64,000 nt of DNA from Clostridia bacterium (GTDB lineage Bacteria; Bacillota; Clostridia; Oscillospirales; CAG-272), in NCBI GenBank assembly GCA_017472255.1, contig JAFUQU010000014.1, positions 186,001-250,000 of the forward strand. Direction: 5' to 3'. The notes under the pieces were generated by a model. The model was not told the DNA's origin. It did no database searches and saw only the letters and a program-made list of their open reading frames with translations. The translations under genes and the position numbers were made by a program. This document shows positions 18,119 to 26,072 of this stretch, piece after piece. Numbering within the stretch: position 1 is the first letter of the stretch; the number at the start of each line of letters is the position of its first letter.

Positions 18119-19717
18119 TTACGGCTGGATATAATCTCCCTCCACATAAAAGACACCGTTGGTCAGTGGGATTTCATCGTCAGGCTTTTCCAGCGCGCCC
18201 CGGCGGATCAGCTCCTCAATCACGCGCCCGATGACCGAGCCGGAGTAGCAGGAAATCCACTGATTGATCTGGTCGTGCAGGCGCTTTGGAACGAATTGCT
18301 CGAAGTTGCGACGCACCGACAGCAGCCACTTTGACAGCAGATCGTCGATCCGTGCGTTGTCGAATGTAAACGCGGATACAAAGGCGTCGAACTGTTCACG
18401 AGTAAAGCAGGGGAAGTTCAGCTTGCAGACCGAACCATCCCGGATGATCAGATTCGCCTGTATCAGACGGATGATGTCCTCCTCGGTCAGGCTGCCGGGA
18501 GCAATGATGCCGTTCACGCTGTTCTGCGGGATATCGTTCGCGCAGAGCCATTGGGTGCCGCCGTTATGATAGATGTTGTAATTGAAATATCGGGCAATAT
18601 TGTAGTAATAAATATGCCCCAGCTTTGCGCTTTTGCTGCCGCTGTCATTTCCGGCGGCGTTGCAGCCGGTAGTTTCGGGGGCGCAGTTTTCGCTTTCATC
18701 CGCTGTTTCCTCCACGATAAACCAGCCGTATCCTCCGTCTCTGCGGGGCGGGAATGGACCGCTTGAAAGATGCAGGCGGTCGTTCTGCAAGGCGCGCCGC
18801 TTCCTGCGGATAAGGTAGGGAATCAGAATATACCCCAGCCGCGCCATGCCGAAATCATGCCCGTAGAAATTGCTGTCATGCAGGATTTTTTCGCCCTTTT
18901 GCAGGATATCCTCCAGCTGATCGGCCAGTGCGCTGACAAGCGGGGCGCCAGCAGTTTCGGTGGCGGCACGGTTTTTTAGGCTGAAAATGATGAAATCTGC
19001 GGCATATTTGCTTCCGATTTTTTTGATCGCCTCGCCATGCTCCAGCCGGGGAAGCTCGTCCTCGATGTACAGCGTTGGAATTCCGGTGGCCAGGCTGATT
19101 TCCTCCACAGTCAGCGGTTCTTCGTAGGCTGCAAGACAAATGGCGCGGGCAAGCTGGGTGTGAAGATAGCGGTCGGTATCGATGCTGCCGTTGCAGCAGG
19201 TTGTGTTCCAGTTGATTCTCTGATATACCTTGTCCATTTCATGATCTCCTATCCGTTCTCTGATTTTCTGGCGTCCCACGTTGAGACGCCACTTGATGGT
19301 GGTCTCGGGCAGCGCATATTTCCCGGACAGCGCTTTCACCGCCATTCCGCCGATGTAGTGATCGACGAAAATATTGCGGTATTCCGCCGAGAGGGTGTGC
19401 AGCGAGCGGAAAACCGGCTCGTATCGAACCTCCAACGATTCCTCGTCAATCTGACAGTAGTCCTCCATCTCATACAAATCCGCGTCCGAGCTGTACTCCG
19501 CCGAACGTCTGCGCGCCTCGATAAAGCGGGCATAACGGTTATGCGCGATTTTCCAGACCCATGCGTCCGGCGAATCGATGGGATATCTGCCGATGCCGTC
19601 CAGAATGTGGCAGATGATTTCACCTGCTAAATCCTCCGCGTCGTACCGGCTGTTCAGACGACGGCAGCAGAAGCGGAAAATCGGTTCCACATATGGCAGG
19701 ATATCGTTGGCTTGCAT
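18119..19717 (-). CDS. ECF-like RNA polymerase sigma factor with long C-terminal extension (copy 1)
   Basis: The first 165 residues look like an extracytoplasmic-function sigma factor: region 2 (YDAEDLAGEIICHILDG, then DAWVWKIAHNRYARFIEARRR) and region 4 (LSAEYRNIFVDHYIGGMAVKALSGKYALPETTIKWRLN). About 365 further residues follow, unusual for an ECF factor. They start with a winged-helix-like segment near 200-245 (LTVEEISLATGIPTLYIEDE) and carry PPRRDGGYGW near 322. The gene at 61681 has the same layout and motifs. I moved the start to an internal ATG because GAGGAGG lies 7 bp before it. No anti-sigma gene is adjacent. A sigma role is likely; the extension is unassigned. Confidence 0.8.
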   Translation of the reverse strand: MQANDILPYVEPIFRFCCRRLNSRYDAEDLAGEIICHILDGIGRYPIDSPDAWVWKIAHNRYARFIEARRRSAEYSSDADLYEMEDYCQIDEESLEVRYEPVFRSLHTLSAEYRNIFVDHYIGGMAVKALSGKYALPETTIKWRLNVGRQKIRERIGDHEMDKVYQRINWNTTCCNGSIDTDRYLHTQLARAICLAAYEEPLTVEEISLATGIPTLYIEDELPRLEHGEAIKKIGSKYAADFIIFSLKNRAATETAGAPLVSALADQLEDILQKGEKILHDSNFYGHDFGMARLGYILIPYLIRRKRRALQNDRLHLSSGPFPPRRDGGYGWFIVEETADESENCAPETTGCNAAGNDSGSKSAKLGHIYYYNIARYFNYNIYHNGGTQWLCANDIPQNSVNGIIAPGSLTEEDIIRLIQANLIIRDGSVCKLNFPCFTREQFDAFVSAFTFDNARIDDLLSKWLLSVRRNFEQFVPKRLHDQINQWISCYSGSVIGRVIEELIRRGALEKPDDEIPLTNGVFYVEGDYIQP

Positions 19718-19751
19718 CGCTTTTCCTCCTCTCGGAATGATTTCAATCATG

Positions 19752-19780
19752 ATTGTACCCTATAAGTGCGCAAAATCGAA
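19752..19780 (-). promoter_or_regulatory. Weak promoter of sigma-factor gene copy 1
   Basis: On the minus strand TTCGAT (19775-19780) and TACAAT (19752-19757) are 17 bp apart. The -35 is poor. A small palindrome (ATGATT, 2 bases, AATCAT) overlaps the region just downstream. Confidence 0.4.
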
Positions 19781-19817
19781 AACGGATAGGTGATTTTCAA
19801 AAAAATTGAAGAAAAAC

Positions 19818-19870
19818 AGCCCCGGGAAAATCCCGGGGCTCAGATTGCTGGCGCACAAAAGTGCGCCAGC
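19818..19870 (-). terminator. Double hairpin terminator of the sugar isomerase gene
   Basis: Two perfect 10-bp hairpins lie in tandem: GCTGGCGCAC/GTGCGCCAGC (19847-19870) and AGCCCCGGGA/TCCCGGGGCT (19818-19840). On the minus strand the second is followed by GTTTTTC, so it is the terminating one. Confidence 0.85.
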
Positions 19871-19882
19871 CCTGTTCAGATA

Positions 19883-20617
19883 TTACTGATTGTCCTTAGC
19901 GTCCAGCGACTTCAGATAGTTGAAGCAGCGGGTAACTTCCTCAACGCCGGTGGGCTGGCAGCCTTCCGACTCGACAACCATACGCATACCAAGCTCGATA
20001 GCCTTTGCGCGTACAGCTGCGACGGGAGCTTCGCCCTCGCCCAGAGCCAGACCCTTGCGGTCGCGGGTGCCGTCCTTCAGGTGAATGATCTTCACTCTGT
20101 CCTTCAGGCGGGTGATGGTCTCGATGGGATCGCGGCCTGCGCAGAATGCCCAGTAGGTGTCAATCTGGAAGTTGACGGTGGTGCGGGCTTCCATCTCAGC
20201 GTGAGCGATGATGCCGTCCTTGTTGGGCTTGAACTCGCCGTCGTGGTTGTGGTATGCCAGGGTGATGCCCTCAGCAGCCAGCATGGGCTTATACTTGTTC
20301 AGCTTCTCGATGGTGGAATCGAGACCTGCCTTGGTGTCCCACGGAGCGCCGGGGATGATGTAGTTGGGGTTGCCGATGGTCTTGTGATATTTCACAGTTG
20401 CGGCGAAATCTGCGTCCAGTTCACCCAGGCTGCTGTGGGTGGAGCTGATCTTGAGACCGTACTCGTCGAGCATAGCCTTAACGTCCTCGGCGCTGTGACC
20501 GAAGAAGCCTGCGAATTCTACCCATTTGTAGCCGATTTCAGCTACCTTCTTGAGTGCGCCTGCCAGATCATCCTTAGTGATGTCGCGGAGGCTGTACATC
20601 TGAATGCCGTATTCCAT
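19883..20617 (-). CDS. Sugar phosphate isomerase/epimerase family TIM-barrel protein
   Basis: This protein of about 244 residues has the AP-endonuclease-2-like TIM barrel of sugar isomerases and epimerases. Metal-site segments are visible: THSSLGELD near 60, LAYHNHDGEFK near 119 (H-N-H), INFQ-like VNFQIDTYW near 148 and KIIHLKDG near 176, with a final VVESEGC carrying the last glutamate. It resembles IolE/xylose-isomerase-like proteins of unknown substrate. Start: the second ATG has GGAG at a better distance than the first (20623). It has its own consensus promoter and terminator, so it is monocistronic. Confidence 0.85.
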   Translation of the reverse strand: MEYGIQMYSLRDITKDDLAGALKKVAEIGYKWVEFAGFFGHSAEDVKAMLDEYGLKISSTHSSLGELDADFAATVKYHKTIGNPNYIIPGAPWDTKAGLDSTIEKLNKYKPMLAAEGITLAYHNHDGEFKPNKDGIIAHAEMEARTTVNFQIDTYWAFCAGRDPIETITRLKDRVKIIHLKDGTRDRKGLALGEGEAPVAAVRAKAIELGMRMVVESEGCQPTGVEEVTRCFNYLKSLDAKDNQ

Positions 20618-20666
20618 ATTCATGTTCTCCTTTGCATATTGGCATTTTGCATTTTATGCTATTAAC

Positions 20667-20695
20667 ATTATAACGTAAACCGCTCTGTTTTGCAA
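20667..20695 (-). promoter_or_regulatory. Promoter of the sugar isomerase gene
   Basis: On the minus strand TTGCAA (20690-20695) and TATAAT (20667-20672) are 17 bp apart, about 45 bases before the start codon. Confidence 0.8.
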
Positions 20696-20739
20696 GAGCT
20701 TTGGCAAAATTTCTTGCGAATTTTATCTTTTGTCAGAAT

Positions 20740-21525
20740 TCAAAGGTTGCTTTGCAGAAATTGTCCGACCTTTTGCAGCAGCCCGGCAAAATCTTCGCCG
20801 GGGGTCCGCATACCCTGCGCCAGAATGGAGTCCGGCTGCCCCCTGCGGCGGTTGGGGAGATAATCAATCTTCTCGCAGAATAGCGTCAGCGCGGTAACGA
20901 TTGCCTGCCGCAGAGCTTCGGGATAACCGGCGTCCTCCGCCAGCTCCGCACGAAGCACCTCCCGGCATTCGTAAATGTGCGGCAGCGTATAGACCAGTGC
21001 CGCCGCGCGGTCGGTGTCACCCTTCTGCAAATGGAGATAAACCAGATTTGCCGCCGTTGTGCTGCGCACCTTTTCGTTGGTGCTGTCCCGCAGCACCCGC
21101 TCGGACAGCTCCAGCGCCTCGTCCACAATAGACCTGTGCAGGTCTATTGTGCCCTTCAGAGTCAGCGTCAGCGCCAGCTCGGACATCAGGCTGTCTTTGC
21201 CGGGATAAAGCCGCAGCCCGTCCCGTAGAATGGCTTCGGCTTCGTCCAACTTTCCGGCGGAGCGGGCACGGACAGCCGATTCAAAGATGGTGCGCAGACG
21301 GTCGGGACTGCGCATGGCGTTCATATCCACCAGCTCGTCCAGCGAGATGCCGTAGAAATTGGCCATGCCCGCCAGCATTTCTATGTCCGGGCTGACATTG
21401 CCGCACTCCCAGCGGCTGACGGTCTGGGGCGTGACGCAAAGCACTTCGGCCAGCTGCTCCTGGGTCAATCCCCGCGCCAGCCGCTGCCGCTTGATGGCCT
21501 CGCCTAGGTTGATGTGTTTGTTCAT
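20740..21525 (-). CDS. XRE-family transcriptional regulator with helical-repeat C-terminus
   Basis: This 261-residue protein has an N-terminal Cro/C1-type HTH (residues 6-62: EAIKRQRLARGLTQEQLAEVL then TPQTVSRWECGNVSPDIE). The rest is helical with TPR-like segments (KLDEAEAILRDGLRLYP, VDEALELSERVL, KGDTDRAAALVY) and probably serves for dimerisation or ligand binding. I place the start at the ATG 7 bp after AAGGAGG; an ATG 6 bp earlier is too close. A TATACT -10 lies upstream on the minus strand without a clear -35. Its targets are not evident. Confidence 0.82.
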   Translation of the reverse strand: MNKHINLGEAIKRQRLARGLTQEQLAEVLCVTPQTVSRWECGNVSPDIEMLAGMANFYGISLDELVDMNAMRSPDRLRTIFESAVRARSAGKLDEAEAILRDGLRLYPGKDSLMSELALTLTLKGTIDLHRSIVDEALELSERVLRDSTNEKVRSTTAANLVYLHLQKGDTDRAAALVYTLPHIYECREVLRAELAEDAGYPEALRQAIVTALTLFCEKIDYLPNRRRGQPDSILAQGMRTPGEDFAGLLQKVGQFLQSNL

Positions 21526-21606
21526 TCTCATACCTCCTTGGATTTCGGTATCAACAGTATACCACATACCGCCGCACATTTCCATACCGGATTTGCGGAT
21601 AAAAAA

Positions 21607-21634
21607 TCACCCGGGAGGTGAGCCTTCCGGGTGA
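21607..21634 (-). terminator. Terminator of the DUF4965 gene
   Basis: TCACCCGG and CCGGGTGA form the base of a hairpin that on the minus strand is followed by TTTTTT. Confidence 0.85.
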
Positions 21635-21648
21635 CGGTGGTTCGGATA

Positions 21649-23550
21649 TTACTTCACGCGGACGGTGCCGTAATACTCCAGCAGCTTGATGTACAGACCG
21701 CCCTGTACCGTGCGGTTCTGGAAGCCGCGCTTGGCGGAGGTATCGGTGAAGTACCAGTCCGTCATGGGGACGCGGGTGGGCATGATGTTGTAAGCCTCCC
21801 ACAGCGGTGCGATGTAGCTTTCGAAGTCTGCTTTGGAATCGCAGAGCGTAGCCGTCCAGACCAGCCAGTCGGACTTGGTGTAGGTGGAGCGGTTGTCCAG
21901 CGGCATACCGTAGGCGTTGAAATGGCGGCGGTTCGCCCAGGTTTCGCCGTTCCAAACCTCATGCGGAATCAGGCCGGTGCCGAAGAGCTTATCCCAGACG
22001 ATGTTGTACTTCATGCTGAACGTGCCCTTGCGGTCGAAGGCGAGACGATAGCTGCCATCTCCGTTGGAGGCGCGGAGCAGCCACTTGATGCCGATTTCGC
22101 GGGCTTTCTTCATGTAGTCAGCCGCTTTGTCTGCCATGCCCAGCTTTTCGCAGACAATGCTCATGCCGGCGATGCCCATGATGGCTTTCAGCGATAGGTT
22201 GCAGTTGTGCGCAAGATGTCCGGCAAAGTCGTCGGTGCAAAGCTGGTTCTCCGGGTCAACGCCGTATTCGACCAGATACTTTGCCCACTGTTCGAAAATG
22301 TCCATATTTTCGGCAGCGAAATCGTAGTTTTTGCTGGCGATGGAATAGGTGGCGGTCATGATCAGCATATTGCCGCATTCCTCCACGGGCATCTGCTTTT
22401 CGAACAACAGCCTGCCTTCTTTCAGACCGTAGACCTGACCAGTGACCAGTGGATAGCGTCCGGCGTCATGGGGAGCGAAGTCGTACTCCCACGCGGCGCT
22501 GCGGGCGAATTTCAGGATGGGGCGCATCATGGCCAGCACAAGCTCTGGATTGTAGATTAAGAACATGGGGATGGAGGGGTAGCTCACGTCTACCGTGGCG
22601 GCACAGCCGTTGGAGAAGCACTCCTTGGAGATGAAGACAAGCTGTCCTTCGGTGTCCACCGCCAGCTTATGCGCGGCGATGACCTGACGATAGGCCAGCT
22701 GAAGCAGCTCGGCGTATTTCTCGCCGCCTGCCTTTACCGCGTCAAAATAGAGCTTATCGTCGAACGCTTTGGCTTTATCAAGCAGCCCGGCATAATCGTC
22801 CAGCGCCTCGGCGATAGCAGTCTCGATGGTCTTGCCCTCGTTGTTCCAGACCGATTTCAGGTGATCGCCGAAGTAATCGATGCTGGCGATGTCGTCGTAA
22901 GCGAAGGCGATGAGGGCTTCGCTGTCCAGTTCCTTCTCCAGCGACACGAACATCATGCCGGTGTCCTCGCACTTTTGGGCGCCGACCTTCGCGCCCTTGG
23001 CGGCCAGATAGAAATAGCCCCAGTCAATGCGGATATCGTCGCCGCTTTTTGCCAGAACAGGCTGATCCACGCTGCCCATCTTCACGGCGTTGATGCCGTC
23101 GAAGGAGAGGGTTTCGGTGGTGACGGCGAACTGCCCCTTTTCGTTCAGGCAAAGCTCCTCAGAGACGTAAATCTTCGCCTTGACGCTGTGTTCTGCGCCG
23201 TCGGAGGAGACAGCTTTCAGCGACAGATAGCTGACCGGGCGGGTCATGACGGTCAGATCGTCCATGAACAGTGGAGTGAAAAAGCGTGCGGTGAGCATGA
23301 TTCCAGCGCCCTCGAAGGTGTAGGTAGAGGTCATCGCATCGATGTCCAGCGCGGTCTGGGTGAGAGCGTCGCCGCCGCCGTTGCCCATGAAGCGGTAATC
23401 GGTGCCGTCGATTTCCACATATCCGGCGATGGTGTTGGGTTTACCGGTCCAGTGAACGGGAGCAGCGTCGGTGAGGCGGTCGGTGTTCGACCAGACGGAG
23501 AAATAGGGATCGATCGTAATAAGCGGTACGGCAGGTGCGCGGAGCATCAT
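21649..23550 (-). CDS. GtaA-like glutaminase-family protein (DUF5127/DUF4965/DUF1793)
   Basis: This 633-residue protein shows the bacterial and fungal GtaA layout: N-terminal APAVPLITIDPYFSVWSNTDRLTD, a beta-rich DUF5127-like half (ARFFTPLFMDDLTVMTRPVSYLSL), then an alpha/alpha toroid (DUF4965/DUF1793) with SNGCAATVDVSYPSIPMFLIYNPEL, YDFAPHDAGRYPL, MPVEECGNMLIM and TDDFAGHLAHNCNLSLKAI. These resemble glycoside-hydrolase toroids; fungal GtaA has been described as a glutaminase but activity in bacteria is doubtful. I see no signal peptide, so it is probably cytoplasmic. It has its own consensus promoter with a perfect palindrome at the start of transcription. Confidence 0.85.
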   Translation of the reverse strand: MMLRAPAVPLITIDPYFSVWSNTDRLTDAAPVHWTGKPNTIAGYVEIDGTDYRFMGNGGGDALTQTALDIDAMTSTYTFEGAGIMLTARFFTPLFMDDLTVMTRPVSYLSLKAVSSDGAEHSVKAKIYVSEELCLNEKGQFAVTTETLSFDGINAVKMGSVDQPVLAKSGDDIRIDWGYFYLAAKGAKVGAQKCEDTGMMFVSLEKELDSEALIAFAYDDIASIDYFGDHLKSVWNNEGKTIETAIAEALDDYAGLLDKAKAFDDKLYFDAVKAGGEKYAELLQLAYRQVIAAHKLAVDTEGQLVFISKECFSNGCAATVDVSYPSIPMFLIYNPELVLAMMRPILKFARSAAWEYDFAPHDAGRYPLVTGQVYGLKEGRLLFEKQMPVEECGNMLIMTATYSIASKNYDFAAENMDIFEQWAKYLVEYGVDPENQLCTDDFAGHLAHNCNLSLKAIMGIAGMSIVCEKLGMADKAADYMKKAREIGIKWLLRASNGDGSYRLAFDRKGTFSMKYNIVWDKLFGTGLIPHEVWNGETWANRRHFNAYGMPLDNRSTYTKSDWLVWTATLCDSKADFESYIAPLWEAYNIMPTRVPMTDWYFTDTSAKRGFQNRTVQGGLYIKLLEYYGTVRVK

Positions 23551-23581
23551 AATCTATACATCCTTTCACAGTTGAAATTTT

Positions 23582-23627
23582 AGTATAATTTAAGAGGAGA
23601 CGTTTTCGTCTCCTCTTAAATTATACT
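23582..23627 (-). repeat. 46-bp perfect palindrome in the DUF4965 leader
   Basis: A 21-bp arm (23582-23602) is repeated exactly inverted (23607-23627) around TTTT. The distal arm includes the -10 of the promoter at 23620-23648. RNA starting there would begin with the core hairpin GAGGAGACG-AAAA-CGTCTCCTC. It could be an operator, a 5' stabilising hairpin or an attenuator, or the pfkA terminator. Confidence 0.85.
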
Positions 23628-23648
23628 CTATTACGCTGTCTGTGTCAA
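23620..23648 (-). promoter_or_regulatory. Consensus promoter of the DUF4965 gene
   Basis: On the minus strand TTGACA (23643-23648) and TATAAT (23620-23625) are 17 bp apart; the -10 lies inside the first arm of the palindrome. Confidence 0.85.
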
Positions 23649-23698
23649 GAGCGAAGGCTTGTGATAAATTAACTTATCGTTGTGTTTTATTGATCGTA

Positions 23699-24766
23699 TC
23701 AGTTCTTTGCCAGAGTCTTGGCAACATCCATCATGTCCTCAAGGACTGCCTTCTTCTGCGCGCAGCGAACCTTCATAGCCTCGATCTGCTCGGCGGTGAA
23801 CTTGTCCAGATCGCCGTCCTTGAGCTTGTTCTTGTACATACGGTCAACAACCAGTGCCCACGCGATATCGGTGGCAACCAGCTTGTCGTCGCGCTGGCAG
23901 ACAACCAGGTCGGACTTGCCCTCCAGAATGAGGTCAACCGCGAAGTCGCCCATCTGGGTTGCGATCAGTCTGTCGCGGAGGGTAGGAGCGCCGCCGCGTA
24001 CCATGTGTGCCAGACGGATGAAGCGGGTATCGATGTCAGCTTCTATGTTGATGCGCTCGGTAAGAGCTTCGCCGAAGCCCTTGGGCATACCCTCGGAATG
24101 CATAACGATGAAGCTGCGCTGACCCTTTGCGCGAAGCTCCTTCAGCTTTTCGATGCAGGCATCCTCGTCGAAGGGAAGCTCCTTGATGGCGACTGCGGTA
24201 GCGCCGCAGGAGATGCCGCACTCCAGTGCGATGTAGCCGGCGTCACGTCCCATAACCTCGATGACTTCGCAGCGCGCATGGGATTCGCAGGTGTCGCGCA
24301 GGCAGTCGGCGGCGTGGAGAACGGTGTTCATGGCGGTGTCAAAGCCGATGGAGTAGTCGGTGGAGGTGATGTCGTTATCAATGGTGCCGGGAATGCCGAT
24401 GGTGGGGATTCCGTGCATGGACAGGTCGGTGGCGCCGCGGAAGGTGCCGTCGCCGCCGATGGCTACGATGCCGTCGATTTCGTTGTCCTTACAGGTCTGG
24501 ATGGCCTTTGCCATGCCTTCCTCGGTAGCAAACTCGGGGCAGCGGTCGGAATAGAGGATTGTTCCGCCCAGACCGGTGATGTTTGCCACGTCTGCGGAGG
24601 TGATGGTCTTCAGCTCGCCGCTGATCAGGCCGGTGTAGCCCTTGTAGATGCCGACAACCTCAACGCCGCGTGCGAGAGCCGAGCGGACAACCGCGCGAAC
24701 AGCCGCGTTCATGCCGGGAGCATCGCCGCCGGAGGTGAGTACGCCGATTTTTCTGAACTTTGCCAT
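23699..24766 (-). CDS. pfkA: ATP-dependent 6-phosphofructokinase
   Basis: PfkA phosphorylates fructose 6-phosphate in glycolysis. Visible motifs are LTSGGDAPGMNAAVR near 10-24, IVAIGGDGTFRGA near 100-112 and the catalytic loop IPGTIDNDI near 125-133. The glycine after the aspartate in GGDG and the glycine in PGTIDND point to ATP rather than pyrophosphate as donor (pyrophosphate enzymes have GGDD and PKTIDND). The 355-aa length exceeds E. coli PfkA by about 35 residues, mainly C-terminal (KFTAEQIEAMKVRCAQKKA). It has its own promoter. Confidence 0.95.
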   Translation of the reverse strand: MAKFRKIGVLTSGGDAPGMNAAVRAVVRSALARGVEVVGIYKGYTGLISGELKTITSADVANITGLGGTILYSDRCPEFATEEGMAKAIQTCKDNEIDGIVAIGGDGTFRGATDLSMHGIPTIGIPGTIDNDITSTDYSIGFDTAMNTVLHAADCLRDTCESHARCEVIEVMGRDAGYIALECGISCGATAVAIKELPFDEDACIEKLKELRAKGQRSFIVMHSEGMPKGFGEALTERINIEADIDTRFIRLAHMVRGGAPTLRDRLIATQMGDFAVDLILEGKSDLVVCQRDDKLVATDIAWALVVDRMYKNKLKDGDLDKFTAEQIEAMKVRCAQKKAVLEDMMDVAKTLAKN

Positions 24767-24854
24767 AGTTTTATCATCCTTTTTATATAATAATGAATTT
24801 TTAACGTTGAAATGCCGCGCCGGGGACGGACGGCAGAATTTTCATTCACACAAT

Positions 24855-24883
24855 ATTGTAATATATTTTTTTCGAAAAATCAA
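24855..24883 (-). promoter_or_regulatory. Promoter of pfkA
   Basis: On the minus strand TTGATT (24878-24883) and TACAAT (24855-24860) are separated by 17 AT-rich bases. Confidence 0.75.
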
Positions 24884-24949
24884 GAGGTTGGTCGCTATTT
24901 TATAGTTTTATTTACATTTTGCCCGATCACACGGCATATATTCGTAGAA

Positions 24950-25753
24950 TCAGCCGATGTCCAGCCGACCGTGATATACGATCGGAGGGCGGCGCAGGAG
25001 AAGCGCGGCTTCCTTCAGACTTTCTTCGGTATATTCCGCTCCGTGAGGAAGAAGCGCATAGGTCAGCTCATATTGTCCGGCTGCGGTCAGCGGTAAGTGA
25101 AGCCCCGCGCCGTCAGCAGTCACGGACGGAATGTCGGCGAACAGCGCCGCATGGCTGCTGTCTGCAAAATCGAAGCCTATTTCAAGCTGTGCGGGTTTGT
25201 CCTGCCAGTCAATAAGAGTGTGAAAGTCAATGCGCGGCGATTTTGCTGATACAATCAGTTCCTGTGTGATGTGGGACGATTGCCCGACGGCGTATTCAAA
25301 ACGGACGTGCAGCTGGTACGCGCCGTACGTTGTAAGCCGGCTGCCCAGAAACTTCACCTCACCCCATGAAAGCGTGAACCGATTCAGCGCTGTGCCGTCC
25401 GGGCGGCACAGCTGGCGATGACGAATATTGTCAAAGAGGGAAGCGATGGCTCCGCTTCCGTCAAAGGCAATATCTGCATAACGGGTGTGAAGCCTGCCAT
25501 TCTCCGCGTCATAATCGAATTTCAGCGACAGATCGGCGGGCAGATCGTGGATTTCGACCGATTTCGCGCCATATCCGGGAAGCAGTCCCAGATCAGCTGC
25601 GAAGCGCTCGCGGCCGCGGATATCGGTGAAGGGCTGTCCCATCGGGATGCCGTCCAGATATACAATGTCATCCCGGTCGAAGGGCAGGGGGTTACAGACG
25701 GTGATCCACTGCCCATGTTCGGTCAGCGGGATGGACTTAGGGAGGGTGTTCAT
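24950..25753 (-). CDS. Remnant of a GH38 alpha-mannosidase: C-terminal domain only
   Basis: This 267-residue frame matches only the C-terminal beta-sandwich part of GH38 alpha-mannosidases: WITVCNPLPFDRDD near 20, ENGRLHTRY then GSGAIASLFDN near 85-110, HITQELIVSAKSPRIDFHTLIDWQ near 165-190, and ELTYALLPHG near 232. The N-terminal catalytic domain, with its metal ligands and nucleophile aspartate, is missing, and after DWQ the usual stretch of roughly 60-70 residues is also missing. It nevertheless keeps a consensus promoter and a plausible RBS (the start is the ATG after GAAAGGA). It may be a decayed gene that is still transcribed, or a reused domain. Hydrolase activity is not expected. Confidence 0.7.
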   Translation of the reverse strand: MNTLPKSIPLTEHGQWITVCNPLPFDRDDIVYLDGIPMGQPFTDIRGRERFAADLGLLPGYGAKSVEIHDLPADLSLKFDYDAENGRLHTRYADIAFDGSGAIASLFDNIRHRQLCRPDGTALNRFTLSWGEVKFLGSRLTTYGAYQLHVRFEYAVGQSSHITQELIVSAKSPRIDFHTLIDWQDKPAQLEIGFDFADSSHAALFADIPSVTADGAGLHLPLTAAGQYELTYALLPHGAEYTEESLKEAALLLRRPPIVYHGRLDIG

Positions 25754-25786
25754 GGGGAATCGTTCCTTTCGGGAAATCATATAATC

Positions 25787-25815
25787 ATTCTACCGCAGAT
25801 CGTGTGTGTTGTCAA
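25787..25815 (-). promoter_or_regulatory. Promoter of the GH38 remnant gene
   Basis: On the minus strand TTGACA (25810-25815) and TAGAAT (25787-25792) are 17 bp apart, about 35 bases before the start codon. Confidence 0.75.
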
Positions 25816-25856
25816 GGGTGAATTCATTAAAAAATGTGAATATTTTCAGGAAACTA

Positions 25857-25885
25857 TTGAAAAATGCGCGCGGATACGGTATAAT
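25857..25885 (+). promoter_or_regulatory. Promoter of the CorC-type transporter gene
   Basis: TTGAAA (25857-25862) and TATAAT (25880-25885) are 17 bp apart. The leader to the ATG at 26073 is about 180 bases, long enough for regulation, and holds the small frame at 25942. Confidence 0.85.
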
Positions 25886-25941
25886 ATATAGTAAGTCCGC
25901 CGTGCTGCGGATAAATAAAAACAGAAAGAGTGATTTTCTTC

Positions 25942-26010
25942 ATGAGTGACAACCCGATACCTCCCCGATGTAGCCTGTACGAGCTGAAATGTTCACCTAC
26001 CCCGCCATGA
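25942..26010 (+). CDS. Possible 22-residue proline-rich leader peptide
   Basis: ATG at 25942 opens a 22-codon frame ending in TGA, with AAAGAG about 11 bp upstream. The peptide starts MSDNPIPPRC and ends CSPTPP, six prolines in all, with Pro-Pro just before the stop. Such sequences are known to slow or destabilise ribosomes, as in the MgtL leader of Salmonella Mg2+ transporter control. The ACCTCCCC within it could pair with the GGAGG of the downstream gene. Translation is not proven; it may be chance. Confidence 0.3.
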   Translation: MSDNPIPPRCSLYELKCSPTPP

Positions 26011-26072
26011 TCGATTTCCCCCCCTGCAATGAGTACCGATAACTGATAAATATTTTGGAGGAATTCTTTTTT

